The translations under genes and the position numbers were made by a program. DNA of 64,000 nt from Bacillus sp. FJAT-42376 (GTDB taxonomy: Bacteria; Bacillota; Bacilli; Bacillales; Bacillaceae): assembly GCF_003816055.1 (NCBI RefSeq), contig NZ_CP033906.1:620001-684000 (forward strand). Direction: 5' to 3'. The notes under the pieces are model-generated. The model saw nothing but the letters and a program-made list of their open reading frames with translations. It did no database searches and was not told the origin of the DNA. The stretch's first letter is position 1. Every line of letters begins with the position of its first letter. This document shows, piece by piece, positions 44,353 through 52,562 of the stretch.

Positions 44353-44479
44353 TGCACTGACCCCCAGTACAGTACCGTGCCGGGGGAACAAGCAAGGAGC
44401 GTGCAACCCCTTATCCAAACTCACTTGAACAGCAGGGGGGACGGAGGTTTCGTGCTTTAGCGGGGCGGGGGTCAGTGCA
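44353..44479. repeat. 127-bp repeat, family 1 copy B
   Basis: This is a direct tandem copy of 44225-44351, starting two bases after copy A ends, with the same inverted terminal TGCACTGACCC/GGGTCAGTGCA and about 94% identity. Confidence 0.88.
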
Positions 44480-44572
44480 AAAATATGCGACGGTGCACTC
44501 TGCCAGCCTTCCGGTGTATGTGGTGGCGGGTGCCGGTTCTCAGTTCCCAGTTTTCCGTCGCTTGCGCTGGCG

Positions 44573-44699
44573 GGTGCCAGTCCCCACATCCTTCACCGCA
44601 GCGGGGGACAGAGGGAGCCCTCTTTGAAGCCTTGCGCTGCAAGGGATAGGAGAGCAGGTGCCGGAGCTTTATTTTGCTAATAGACAGCGGGTCAGGCAC
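44573..44699. repeat. ~127-bp repeat, family 2 copy A
   Basis: It starts GGTGCCAGTCCCCACAT and ends GGGTCAGGCAC. It is directly repeated by 44700-44827. The ends echo family 1 (GTCAGTGCA versus GTCAGGCAC), suggesting a related element class. Confidence 0.82.
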
Positions 44700-44827
44700 G
44701 GTGCCAGTCCCCACATTCTTCACCGCAGCGGGGGACAGAGGGGACCCTCTTTAAAGCCTTGTGCCGCAAGGAATCAGAGAGCGAGTGCCGGAGCTTTAAC
44801 ACTCTAATAGGTCGCGGGTCAGGCACC
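44700..44827. repeat. ~128-bp repeat, family 2 copy B
   Basis: It abuts copy A directly. It is bounded by GGTGCC and GGCACC and shares CACCGCAGCGGGGGACAGAG and AGTGCCGGAGCTTTA-type blocks with copy A. Confidence 0.82.
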
Positions 44828-44930
44828 AGGCACCAATCCCCCTCCGGCACAACACAACCAAACACCAGCCCCCGCCTTCCCTGCCTCATAAAAATGTAAG
44901 CGTTACCAAAAAACAAAGGAGAACCAGCCA

Positions 44931-45899
44931 ATGAACAGATTATGCGAGATCCTGGATATTGACGTCCCCATCATCCAGGGCGGAATGGGGAATATTAGCA
45001 ATGCGCAGCTGACGGCGGCGATTTCGGAAGCGGGAGCGCTCGGTACGATTGGGGCGGGTACCCGGACACCGGAAGAAGTGGAACGGATCATTCTGGAGAC
45101 GAAGGAGCGGACGAACCGTCCCTTTGCCGTGAATATTGCGTTATCTGTTTCCGCTCATGCAAAGGGCATTGCCGAACTAATTGTAAAGCACGATGTTCAT
45201 GCGGTCTCTCTTTCCGCAGGGAACCCTGCTCCCTATATCCCGTTTTTTAAAGAGCGGGGGATAAAAATCCTTGCGGTGACGGCTTCTGTGAAGCAGGCGC
45301 TAAAGGCGGAAGCAGGCGGAGCCGATGCAGTCGTTGGAGAAGGGTATGAAGCGGCAGGTCTGAATTCTCCGCTGGAAACGACGACGCTTACACTGATTCC
45401 GCAGCTCGCGGATGCAGTAAGCATTCCTATAGCGGCGGCTGGCGGAATTGCAGATGGAAGGGGACTTGCGGCGATGCTTGCGCTTGGAGCGGAAGGGGTT
45501 CAGATGGGAACCCGGTTCATTGCGACGAAGGAAGCCCCGTTTTCGTCTCTTTATAAACAGCGCCTCCTTGAGTCAGACGATGCCGGAACGATGATCATCG
45601 GGCGTTCTGTCGGCCGTGTCAGAAGAGTGCTAAGAAATCCGTATTCGGGCTTTATTGCAGACCTGGAGCGGGAAGGCATGACGCTTGAGGAGTACAATGA
45701 GCGGACGAATGAAGACTTTCACATTTCCGGGGCTGTCCACGGAAACGAGGAAACGGGTTTTTGGAACAGCGGCCAAATCGCAGGGCTGATCAGAGAGATA
45801 CCTTCCGTAAAGGATTTGATCGGAGAGATGAAAGCGGACATGGAGAAAACGATTGCCGGAATGGCGAGGTACAGCCGGAGTGGCCAAAGTTTAGATTGA
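44931..45899 (+). CDS. Nitronate monooxygenase / FabK-like FMN enzyme
   Basis: This 322-residue TIM-barrel flavoprotein has VPIIQGGMGNISNAQLTAA at the N-terminal FMN site, GADAVVGEGYEAAG, IAAAGGIADGRGLAAMLALGAEG and VQMGTRFIATKEA for phosphate binding. The family includes nitronate monooxygenases and FabK enoyl reductases, and assignment between them is uncertain. AAAGGAG precedes the ATG. It lies between the repeat block and the ABC importer; a link to aromatic catabolism is possible but unproven. Confidence 0.85.
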   Translation: MNRLCEILDIDVPIIQGGMGNISNAQLTAAISEAGALGTIGAGTRTPEEVERIILETKERTNRPFAVNIALSVSAHAKGIAELIVKHDVHAVSLSAGNPAPYIPFFKERGIKILAVTASVKQALKAEAGGADAVVGEGYEAAGLNSPLETTTLTLIPQLADAVSIPIAAAGGIADGRGLAAMLALGAEGVQMGTRFIATKEAPFSSLYKQRLLESDDAGTMIIGRSVGRVRRVLRNPYSGFIADLEREGMTLEEYNERTNEDFHISGAVHGNEETGFWNSGQIAGLIREIPSVKDLIGEMKADMEKTIAGMARYSRSGQSLD

Positions 45900-45924
45900 T
45901 AATTTTAAATATTCAAAAAACAAA

Positions 45925-45953
45925 TTGACGGACTAATTTCCTGATGATACCAT
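45925..45953 (+). promoter_or_regulatory. Promoter of the ABC importer operon
   Basis: TTGACG (45925-45930), a 17-bp spacer and TACCAT (45948-45953). A short dyad TACC-ATTA-CGGTA overlaps the -10. Confidence 0.55.
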
Positions 45954-46014
45954 TACGGTAAAATAACGAGCTTCATATTTTCGGCACATAAGAGATTTTT
46001 AAAGGGGGATCTGA

Positions 46015-47016
46015 ATGGGGAAGAAAACAGGAGTTTGGGTAAGCATGGCGGTAGCTGCGGGTCTGATGCTGAGTGGATGCGGAAATAAAGAGGGGGCGTC
46101 CGGAGGAGAAAGCGGCAGCGGAGGCGATTCAGGAAAAACGTACAAAATCGGCGTGACTCAAATCGTTGAGCATCCATCCCTGGATGATGCCTATAAAGGC
46201 TTCAAAGAGGCACTGAAGGATAAAGGAATTAAAGCGGAATTTGACGTCAAGAACGCGCAGGGCGATGCAAGTACAAATACCACGATTGCGGCAACACTGG
46301 TGAGCCAGAAGCCAGACCTCATCTTTGCGAATTCCACCCCAAGTGCCCAGGCGGCTCTAAGTGCAACGAAGGATATTCCCATTGTGTTCAGTTCTGTCAC
46401 AGATCCGGTCGGAGCGGAGCTTGTCGCTTCTCTGGAAAAGCCGGGCGGCAATGTAACGGGTACGATTGATTCCCATCCGGAAGCCATTCCCAGCACGATG
46501 AAATTCATTAAGGACGAGCTTGGCGGGAAGAAGGTCGGCATGCTTTACAATGCGGGCGAGCAAAACTCTGTTTCCCAGGTGGAAGCGGTCAAAAAGCTGA
46601 TGGGGGAGATGGGACTTGAAGCGGTAACGGCGTCCGTCTCAACGACTGCAGACGTCAAGCAGGCGGCCGAAGCATTGGCAGGCAAAATAGATGCCTTTTA
46701 TATTGTGACGGATAACACGGTCATCTCCGCCATTGAATCGGTCGTATCTGTTTCCAATGATAAAAAGATTCCTCTTTTGACAGCTGATTTGGACTCGCTG
46801 AAACGCGGAGCTTTTGCAGCGTACGGCTTTCAGTACCATGATATCGGCTACCAGGCTGGCGAAATGGCGGCGGACATTCTGAAAGGGAAGAAAGCGGGGG
46901 AAATCGCGGTCGAAGTTCCTAAAAACCTGAAGCTCATGATTAATAAAAAAGCCGCGGAAGCGATGGGCGTTAAAATCAAACCGGAGTGGGATAAAAACGC
47001 GGAGTATACTGAATAA
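46015..47016 (+). CDS. ABC transporter substrate-binding lipoprotein (TrpX-like)
   Basis: This 333-residue lipoprotein has a type II signal with lipobox LMLSGCGN (Cys near residue 22) and a Ser/Gly-rich linker. The periplasmic-binding-protein-like fold is of the ABC_sub_bind (DUF534) family (KIGVTQIVEHPSLDDAYKGF, IVFSSVTDPVGAELV, GMLYNAGEQNS). Family members bind tryptophan or other aromatic amino acids in streptococci (TrpX). AAAGGGGG precedes the ATG. The operon lies between paaX and the phenylalanine operon, which favours an aromatic ligand, but this is inference. Confidence 0.88.
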   Translation: MGKKTGVWVSMAVAAGLMLSGCGNKEGASGGESGSGGDSGKTYKIGVTQIVEHPSLDDAYKGFKEALKDKGIKAEFDVKNAQGDASTNTTIAATLVSQKPDLIFANSTPSAQAALSATKDIPIVFSSVTDPVGAELVASLEKPGGNVTGTIDSHPEAIPSTMKFIKDELGGKKVGMLYNAGEQNSVSQVEAVKKLMGEMGLEAVTASVSTTADVKQAAEALAGKIDAFYIVTDNTVISAIESVVSVSNDKKIPLLTADLDSLKRGAFAAYGFQYHDIGYQAGEMAADILKGKKAGEIAVEVPKNLKLMINKKAAEAMGVKIKPEWDKNAEYTE

Positions 47017-47035
47017 AAGTTAGGGGCGATTCACC

Positions 47036-48085
47036 ATGTTTTCTGCATTATTCGGCTCAGTGGAACTGGGCGTTATTTATGCGATTATGGCGCTTGGCGT
47101 CTATCTTTCCTTCAGGGTTCTCGATTTTCCGGATCTGACCGTAGACGGAAGCTTTGTCACAGGAGCTGCTGTTGCGGCCGCGATGATTGTTCTTGGCTTT
47201 AACCCGGTTGCAGCAACGGCTGCCTCCCTTGCTGCAGGATTCGCCGCGGGGTGCATCACAGGGGTTCTTCATACGAAGGGGAAAATTAACCCGCTCCTAT
47301 CAGGGATTTTGATGATGATTGCTTTGTATTCAATCAACCTGAGGATTATGGGGACGACTTCTGAAACGTCCATCGGAGTCCCGAACATCCCTCTTTTAAA
47401 CTCGGAAACGCTTTTTACATCCATCTCTGATTTTACAAAAAATATCGGCTTGGACGCTCCGCTGAACAGTCTGCTATCGGCGATCGGGCTTGGGGATAGT
47501 CTCCCATCGACCTGGGGGATTCTGCTGTTTATGATGGTGATCACGATGCTCATTAAATTCCTGACAGACTTTTTCCTTAAAACAGAAACCGGTCTGGCCA
47601 TTAGGGCAACGGGTGATAATCAGCGGATGATCCGCAGCTTCTCAGCCAATACGGATTATCTGATCATCCTGGGGCTGGGACTGTCCAATGCGCTTGTTGC
47701 CCTTTCCGGTGCCCTCGTTGCCCAATATGCGAAGTTCTCGGACATTGGAATGGGGATTGGAATGATCATTATCGGACTTGCATCGGTGATTATCGGAGAG
47801 GCGATTTTTGGGACGAAAACCATTGCGAGAACAACGCTTGCCGTTATTGGAGGAGCGGTCATTTACCGGATTGTCATTACCCTTTCTCTTCAAGTGAAAG
47901 GACTGGATACGGGTGACTTGAAGCTCATTACAGCGGTCATTGTTATCTTCGCCCTTGTGCTGCCCAAGCTGCTGGAACGGCGCAGGCAAAAGCTGCGGAA
48001 GGCGCGGAGATACAAAGAACGCATGCAGGAGCTGAACGGTGTCAGCGGAAAGGGGGAGGCCATTGCTGCATCTAAAGCAGATTAA
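47036..48085 (+). CDS. ABC transporter permease (TrpY-like)
   Basis: This 349-residue polytopic membrane protein is of the branched-chain-type (LivH-like) permease superfamily, with about nine hydrophobic segments. It contains GVYLSFRVLDFPDLTVDGSF near the N-terminus and GLAIRATGDNQRMIRSFSAN as the cytoplasmic coupling loop to the ATPase. The C-terminus is strongly basic (LLERRRQKLRKARRYKER). It overlaps the ATPase gene by 23 bases. Confidence 0.9.
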   Translation: MFSALFGSVELGVIYAIMALGVYLSFRVLDFPDLTVDGSFVTGAAVAAAMIVLGFNPVAATAASLAAGFAAGCITGVLHTKGKINPLLSGILMMIALYSINLRIMGTTSETSIGVPNIPLLNSETLFTSISDFTKNIGLDAPLNSLLSAIGLGDSLPSTWGILLFMMVITMLIKFLTDFFLKTETGLAIRATGDNQRMIRSFSANTDYLIILGLGLSNALVALSGALVAQYAKFSDIGMGIGMIIIGLASVIIGEAIFGTKTIARTTLAVIGGAVIYRIVITLSLQVKGLDTGDLKLITAVIVIFALVLPKLLERRRQKLRKARRYKERMQELNGVSGKGEAIAASKAD

Positions 48086-48860
48086 TAAAATTTTCAATGA
48101 AGGGACGCCCGATGAAAAAATTGCCCTTGATTCGATTCACCTTTCTCTCGAAAAAGGGGATTTTGTAACGATTATCGGAAGCAACGGGGCTGGAAAGTCG
48201 ACGATGATGAATGTCATTTCAGGCGTAATTCCGCCGGATGTCGGAATCGTAGAAATTGAGGGGAAAGATGTGACACTCCTCCCGGAATACAAGCGCTCCA
48301 ATCTGATCGGCCGGGTATTTCAGGATCCGATGGCAGGAACCGCTCCTTCGATGTCGATAGAAGAAAATCTGGCGATGGCCTATTCGAGAAACAAAAAGCG
48401 GGGGTTTAAAAAAGCGGTCACAAAAGGAAGACGGGATTTTTTTAAAGAATCACTGGAATCCCTTCATCTTGGACTTGAAAACCGGATGAATGCAAAAGTA
48501 GGGATGCTTTCGGGCGGGGAGAGGCAGGCACTCTCCCTTCTGATGGCAACCTTTACAGAGCCGGCGATTCTTCTGCTGGATGAACATACAGCGGCACTCG
48601 ATCCTTCAAGAGCCGAGCTGATTACGAAATTAACGAGGGAAATCGTCAGCAAATACCGGCTCACCACGATGATGGTGACCCATAATATGCAGCAGGCACT
48701 CGATCTTGGCAACCGGCTGATTATGATGGACAAAGGACAAATCATTTTATCGGTAGACGAGGAAAAGAAAAAGGATCTCACCATTGAAAAGCTAATGAGC
48801 GAGTTCCAGCGAATACGGGGCGAGCAGATGGCGAACGACCGTGCTCTGCTGAATGCCTGA
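48063..48860 (+). CDS. ABC transporter ATP-binding protein (TrpZ-like)
   Basis: This ~265-residue ATPase has Walker A GSNGAGKSTMM, Q-loop RVFQDPMAGT, signature LSGGERQALSLLMA, Walker B ILLLDEHTAALDP (His replacing the usual Pro after Glu) and switch TMMVTHNMQQAL. The TTG at 48063 closely follows AGGGGGAGG and gives the usual LHLKQINKIF start; a GTG at 48039 is the alternative. It energises the TrpXY-like importer and is followed by a terminator. Confidence 0.9.
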   Translation: MLHLKQINKIFNEGTPDEKIALDSIHLSLEKGDFVTIIGSNGAGKSTMMNVISGVIPPDVGIVEIEGKDVTLLPEYKRSNLIGRVFQDPMAGTAPSMSIEENLAMAYSRNKKRGFKKAVTKGRRDFFKESLESLHLGLENRMNAKVGMLSGGERQALSLLMATFTEPAILLLDEHTAALDPSRAELITKLTREIVSKYRLTTMMVTHNMQQALDLGNRLIMMDKGQIILSVDEEKKKDLTIEKLMSEFQRIRGEQMANDRALLNA

Positions 48861-48861
48861 T

Positions 48862-48889
48862 AGGAAGGGGGGGACCTCTTCCTTTTTTA
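48862..48889 (+). terminator. Importer operon terminator
   Basis: AGGAAG/CTTCCT with a ten-base loop is followed by six Ts, two bases after the stop codon. Confidence 0.75.
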
Positions 48890-49015
48890 GCTTTAGTTCC
48901 CAATGGAACGAAGACAAGAAGATTATAGCGACACGGAAGGGAAAGGCTTATGTTGGTCATTCAGTACCTCATTTATTGGACTCAAATCAAAAAAATCAAG
49001 TAGAGGGGGATGTTG

Positions 49016-49798
49016 ATGGATACACAGCTGAGTATTTCAATTGTTATTTTAACGGCGATCGCTGAAGCGGCTGGTGTATTTCTTTTTGTGCAATATAAAC
49101 GGGGAAATATTGAGGGGAATCCTTTTTTAGCCCTATTAAAAAAGGAATGGCTTGTCCTCTTTTATGCCTTTTTCAGATGGAAAAGAGGGAGGAAGGATAC
49201 TGAAAGCAGTGCCCGGTCCTTTTTCTATCATAAAGGTTCTCTTTACACAGGCTTATTCATCGCGCTTCTCCATGAGCAAGTAATTGAGGCTATTGTGTTC
49301 CATATCTATTTAAAAGAAGAAGAGCCTATTAAAGCAGATATTCTCCTGGCACTCCATGTTTATAGCATTTTGTATATGCTGGGAGATTACAACCTTGTCA
49401 GAAACTCCCCCATACAGATTGTTCATAATAAGGTCCGCATGGTAATTGGAGCAAGAAGGTCGTTATCGTTTCATCTGAAGGATGTAGAAACCATTCAGCC
49501 AGCGAAAATAAAGTATCATAAAAACGGCGGGATGGTTCATGAAAAGAATGTATTTCATGCATCGGTCCTTCCACGGGTACTGACAAAGATTTTTGGAGTA
49601 ACAGATGAGCTGAAATATGAAATTGTTTTTAAAGAGCCAGTCCTTTCCAGAGGATATTTTGGCCAACAAAAACCGGTTGCGAAAGCCTGGGTTTACATGG
49701 ACCAGCCGGAACCTTTTATCGAAGCTCTAAAGGCAGAGATCGAAAATTTAGAGGATAATGCTGGAGATATTCATTGCGTGAAGGTCTTGCCAACGTAA
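49016..49798 (+). CDS. Membrane-anchored protein of unknown function
   Basis: This ~260-residue protein has an N-terminal hydrophobic helix (about 5-25) and further hydrophobic stretches near 80-125. Its C-terminal half looks soluble and beta-rich (VRMVIGARRSLSFHLKDVETIQPAKI, KYEIVFKEPVL). No family is recognised. The ATG at 49016 is 7 bases after AGAGGGGG; an ATG at 49010 abuts that site. It lies between the importer and the phenylalanine operon with a spacer on both sides, so its membership in the pathway is uncertain. Confidence 0.7.
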   Translation: MDTQLSISIVILTAIAEAAGVFLFVQYKRGNIEGNPFLALLKKEWLVLFYAFFRWKRGRKDTESSARSFFYHKGSLYTGLFIALLHEQVIEAIVFHIYLKEEEPIKADILLALHVYSILYMLGDYNLVRNSPIQIVHNKVRMVIGARRSLSFHLKDVETIQPAKIKYHKNGGMVHEKNVFHASVLPRVLTKIFGVTDELKYEIVFKEPVLSRGYFGQQKPVAKAWVYMDQPEPFIEALKAEIENLEDNAGDIHCVKVLPT

Positions 49799-49823
49799 CT
49801 GATGGGACTTCCTTTTTTTATCC

Positions 49824-49852
49824 TTGAAATATATATAACGAAATGATAAGAT
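49824..49852 (+). promoter_or_regulatory. Promoter of the phenylalanine operon
   Basis: TTGAAA (49824-49829), a 17-bp spacer and TAAGAT (49847-49852). Confidence 0.68.
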
Positions 49853-49858
49853 TGCGTT

Positions 49859-49871
49859 AAATAAACGTTAT
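49859..49871 (+). promoter_or_regulatory. Shared operator AAATAAACGTTAT
   Basis: These 13 bases are identical to 32738-32750 in the paaK leader and sit at about the transcription start of the phenylalanine operon. The most economical reading is a common regulator of both units. Confidence 0.62.
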
Positions 49872-49922
49872 TAGAAATAAATGTAAGATTGTGTCGAATC
49901 CAGCAGGTAAGGGCGGGGTTTT

Positions 49923-50330
49923 ATGAAAAAGGGGATGGAGATTGGCTGCCAGGCTTCCTGTGATGTGACCGTGACACCGGATTTATTTGCCCAATTTGAA
50001 GGGAAGGTTGTTCATCCTGTCTATTCAACTGTCTCGATGGTGCACAGTATGGAATGGGCCTCGAGGAAGATCATTCTTCCTTTTTTGGAGGAAGGCGAAG
50101 AGGGGATGGGGGCTTCCGTTCAGGTTAAGCATATAGGCCCTGCAGGTGAAGGGGCGGTCATCCGGGTAGTTGCAACACTTGTTAAAAAAGAGAAGAATCT
50201 TGTGTATACGGAAGTAGAAGCCTTTACAGAAGCAAGGCTGATCGGAAAGGGAGAAGTCATCCAAATCATCCTCCCAAAGACCGAAATTCAGTCAAAAATT
50301 GAGCAGGCGGTTAAAGGAGAGACAAAATGA
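49923..50330 (+). CDS. Hotdog-fold acyl-CoA thioesterase (FlK/PaaI-like)
   Basis: This 135-residue hotdog protein resembles fluoroacetyl-CoA thioesterase: [26 protein letters not shown] carries the hotdog helix, and [13 protein letters not shown] is the following strand. It lacks a Walker or membrane feature. Leading this operon, it probably hydrolyses phenylacetyl-CoA or a dead-end acyl-CoA to recycle CoA, as PaaI does in other paa clusters. The start shown is an ATG 49 bases after the operator, preceded by GGGCGGGG. It overlaps the next gene by four bases (ATGA). Confidence 0.82.
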   Translation: MKKGMEIGCQASCDVTVTPDLFAQFEGKVVHPVYSTVSMVHSMEWASRKIILPFLEEGEEGMGASVQVKHIGPAGEGAVIRVVATLVKKEKNLVYTEVEAFTEARLIGKGEVIQIILPKTEIQSKIEQAVKGETK

Positions 50331-51475
50331 AAGCGTTTACTTTATTGGGGGAACGAGGGACAGCGGGAATGGATGTGTTCACGAAAATCAGCGGCCACGA
50401 GCAGGTTGTCTTCTGCAACGATCCTCATACAGGACTTAAAGCGATCATCGCGATACATAATACAACACTTGGACCCGCGCTTGGAGGCTGCAGAATGCGT
50501 CCGTATGCAACCGTGGAGGATGCCGTGAACGATGTCCTGAGGCTCTCCAAAGGCATGACGTATAAATGCGCTGCGGCCGATGTGGATTTCGGCGGCGGGA
50601 AATCGGTGATCATCGGTAATCCGCTTACCGATAAATCTCCGGAAATGTTCAGGGCATTCGGACAGTTTGTCGAGTCGCTTAAGGGTCGCTTTTATACAGG
50701 AACCGATATGGGAACGACTCCGGAGGATTTTGTCCATGCCGCGAAAGAAACACACTGCATTGTCGGTATTCCGGAAGAATACGGAGGAAGCGGGGATTCA
50801 TCGATTCCGACAGCGCTTGGAGTCATCTATGGAATTAAAGCGACCAATAAAGCGGTGTGGGGAAATGATGCGCTTCAAGGCAGAACGTATGCGGTTCAGG
50901 GGCTTGGGAAAGTCGGTTTCAAGGTGGCGGAGCGTCTGCTGGAAGAGGGGGCGGATCTGTTTGTGACGGATATCAATGATCAGGCAGTAGAGGGATTGAT
51001 TCAAAAGGCCTCGGATCTTCCCGGTTCTGTCAAAGCGGTGAGGGGGGAAGATATCTATTCCTGTGAGGCGGATGTCTTTGTTCCATGCGCCCTTGGCGGA
51101 ATCATCAATGATGAGACGATTGGAAAACTAAAGGTGAAGGCTGTTGCGGGTTCGGCTAATAATCAGCTGGAACAGGAATTTCACGGAGAGGATCTGTGGA
51201 GAAGAGGCATTCTCTATGCTCCCGATTACATCGTCAATGCAGGGGGACTCATTCAAGTTGCAGATGAGCTGTATGAACCGAATAAGCAGCGGGTGCTGAC
51301 AAAGACCAAAGCCATTTATACGTCCCTTTTGGAAGTATACAGGCATTCGGATGACCGGAGTATTTCAACAGCGGAAGCTGCCGACCTGTTTTGTGAAGAA
51401 AGGATTGAAGCAAGGAAGCACCGCAGCAGTTTCTTTACAGCCGGCCGAAAACCGAAGTGGGATGTAAAACGATAG
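50327..51475 (+). CDS. Phenylalanine dehydrogenase (NAD+)
   Basis: This enzyme oxidatively deaminates L-phenylalanine to phenylpyruvate. The 382-residue product has [19 protein letters not shown] (substrate-binding Lys80 and catalytic Lys92), NAD+ loop [15 protein letters not shown] and the C-terminal RKPKWDVKR typical of bacillar PheDH. Gly125 in FYTGTDMG and Leu in [12 protein letters not shown] are the residues that distinguish PheDH from leucine dehydrogenase (Ala and Val there). Val146 replaces the Asn145 of the Lysinibacillus enzyme, so specificity may be broader. It is coupled to the thioesterase upstream and 16 bases before the E1alpha gene. Confidence 0.88.
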   Translation: MKAFTLLGERGTAGMDVFTKISGHEQVVFCNDPHTGLKAIIAIHNTTLGPALGGCRMRPYATVEDAVNDVLRLSKGMTYKCAAADVDFGGGKSVIIGNPLTDKSPEMFRAFGQFVESLKGRFYTGTDMGTTPEDFVHAAKETHCIVGIPEEYGGSGDSSIPTALGVIYGIKATNKAVWGNDALQGRTYAVQGLGKVGFKVAERLLEEGADLFVTDINDQAVEGLIQKASDLPGSVKAVRGEDIYSCEADVFVPCALGGIINDETIGKLKVKAVAGSANNQLEQEFHGEDLWRRGILYAPDYIVNAGGLIQVADELYEPNKQRVLTKTKAIYTSLLEVYRHSDDRSISTAEAADLFCEERIEARKHRSSFFTAGRKPKWDVKR

Positions 51476-51491
51476 AGCGGGAGGGGAAGGT

Positions 51492-52562
51492 ATGGAAACC
51501 GGATTTGAAAAAATTCAGATTGTGGATGAAAACGGAAACCTCGTAAACCATGAATTCAGATCGCTGATCTCTGAATCTCTTACTAAAGAAATGTATCAAA
51601 AAATGATTCTTGTCCGTACGTTTGACCGCAAGGCAATTTCTCTGCAGAGACAGGGGCGGCTTGGGACGTATGCTCCGTTTGAAGGACAGGAGGCCGCTCA
51701 AGTTGGGAGCGCTTCTGCGCTGAAGGAGAAGGACTGGCTGTTTCCGACCTACAGGGACCATGCCGCCTCTATTACATTCGGACATTCCCTTCCACATGTC
51801 CTTCTTTATTGGAATGGAAGAATGGAAGGCTGCACCGTTCCAAGCGGCAAGAAGATTTTCCCGCCGGCTGTTCCGATTGCGACTCAGCTCCCGCATGCAG
51901 CCGGGGCGGCACTTGCTGAAAAAAGGAGAGGCACTGGCAATGCGGCGATTGTTTATTTCGGGGACGGAGCCACGTCTGAAGGCGATTTTCACGAAGGGCT
52001 GAATTTTGCCAGCGTGTTTAAATCTCCTGTTGTTTTCTTTAACCAAAACAATCATTTTGCGATTTCGGTCCCGATTGAAAAGCAGATGAACTCAAAGACC
52101 ATTGCCCAAAAGTCTGTAGCTTACGGTATTCCCGGCTATAGACTGGATGGAAATGATATTTTTGCCGTTTATTTTTACACCTTGCAGGCTCTTGAACGCG
52201 CCCGCAGCGGGGAAGGACCGACGCTTCTGGAGGCGGTCACGTGGAGATACGGCGCCCATACAACGGCAGATGATCCGAAGAAATACCGCGATCAGGAGGA
52301 GAGCCTCAGCAAAAAAAGAACCATCGATCCGCTGCTTCGGCTCGAGCGCTTTATGAAAAATGAAGGAATGTGGGAAGACACTTGGGCGGAGCAGGTTCAA
52401 AAGGAAGCAGAGGAAATCATTGAAGCCGCTGTTGCAGAGATGGAGGCGTTTCCTCCGCCGGATGTGAATCATCTGTTTGACTATGTGTTTGCTGAGCCGA
52501 CCTGGACGATCCGCGATCAGAAGGAAGAATACATGAACCATATGAGAGGTGCAGGCCGATGA
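51492..52562 (+). CDS. 2-oxoacid dehydrogenase E1 alpha subunit
   Basis: This 356-residue thiamin-diphosphate subunit has the ThDP motif GDGATSEGDFHEGLNFASVF...NQNN and RYGAHTTADDPKKYR phosphorylation-loop-like segment. It decarboxylates a 2-oxoacid with E1beta. The family covers pyruvate, branched-chain and other oxoacids. The preceding phenylalanine dehydrogenase makes phenylpyruvate, which is the favoured substrate here, giving phenylacetyl-CoA. GGGAGGGGAAGG precedes the ATG. It overlaps E1beta by four bases (ATGA). Confidence 0.9.
   Translation: METGFEKIQIVDENGNLVNHEFRSLISESLTKEMYQKMILVRTFDRKAISLQRQGRLGTYAPFEGQEAAQVGSASALKEKDWLFPTYRDHAASITFGHSLPHVLLYWNGRMEGCTVPSGKKIFPPAVPIATQLPHAAGAALAEKRRGTGNAAIVYFGDGATSEGDFHEGLNFASVFKSPVVFFNQNNHFAISVPIEKQMNSKTIAQKSVAYGIPGYRLDGNDIFAVYFYTLQALERARSGEGPTLLEAVTWRYGAHTTADDPKKYRDQEESLSKKRTIDPLLRLERFMKNEGMWEDTWAEQVQKEAEEIIEAAVAEMEAFPPPDVNHLFDYVFAEPTWTIRDQKEEYMNHMRGAGR

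Larger units (their letters stand above)
44176..44930. other. 755-bp intergenic repeat block
   Basis: No gene is credible here. The region is almost entirely made of two pairs of ~127-bp repeats plus GC-rich linkers. Minus-strand frames exist but are repeated shadows of the repeat units. Confidence 0.75.

Noticed and set aside
44225..44827. CRISPR-like array
   Set aside because: Only two copies per family, units of ~127 bp without short repeats and unique spacers, and no cas genes.
44189..44931. Several overlapping minus-strand frames with a repeated ALTPAPLKHETSVPP segment
   Set aside because: The repeated peptide is only the translation of the 127-bp DNA repeats; no ribosome sites and no protein family.
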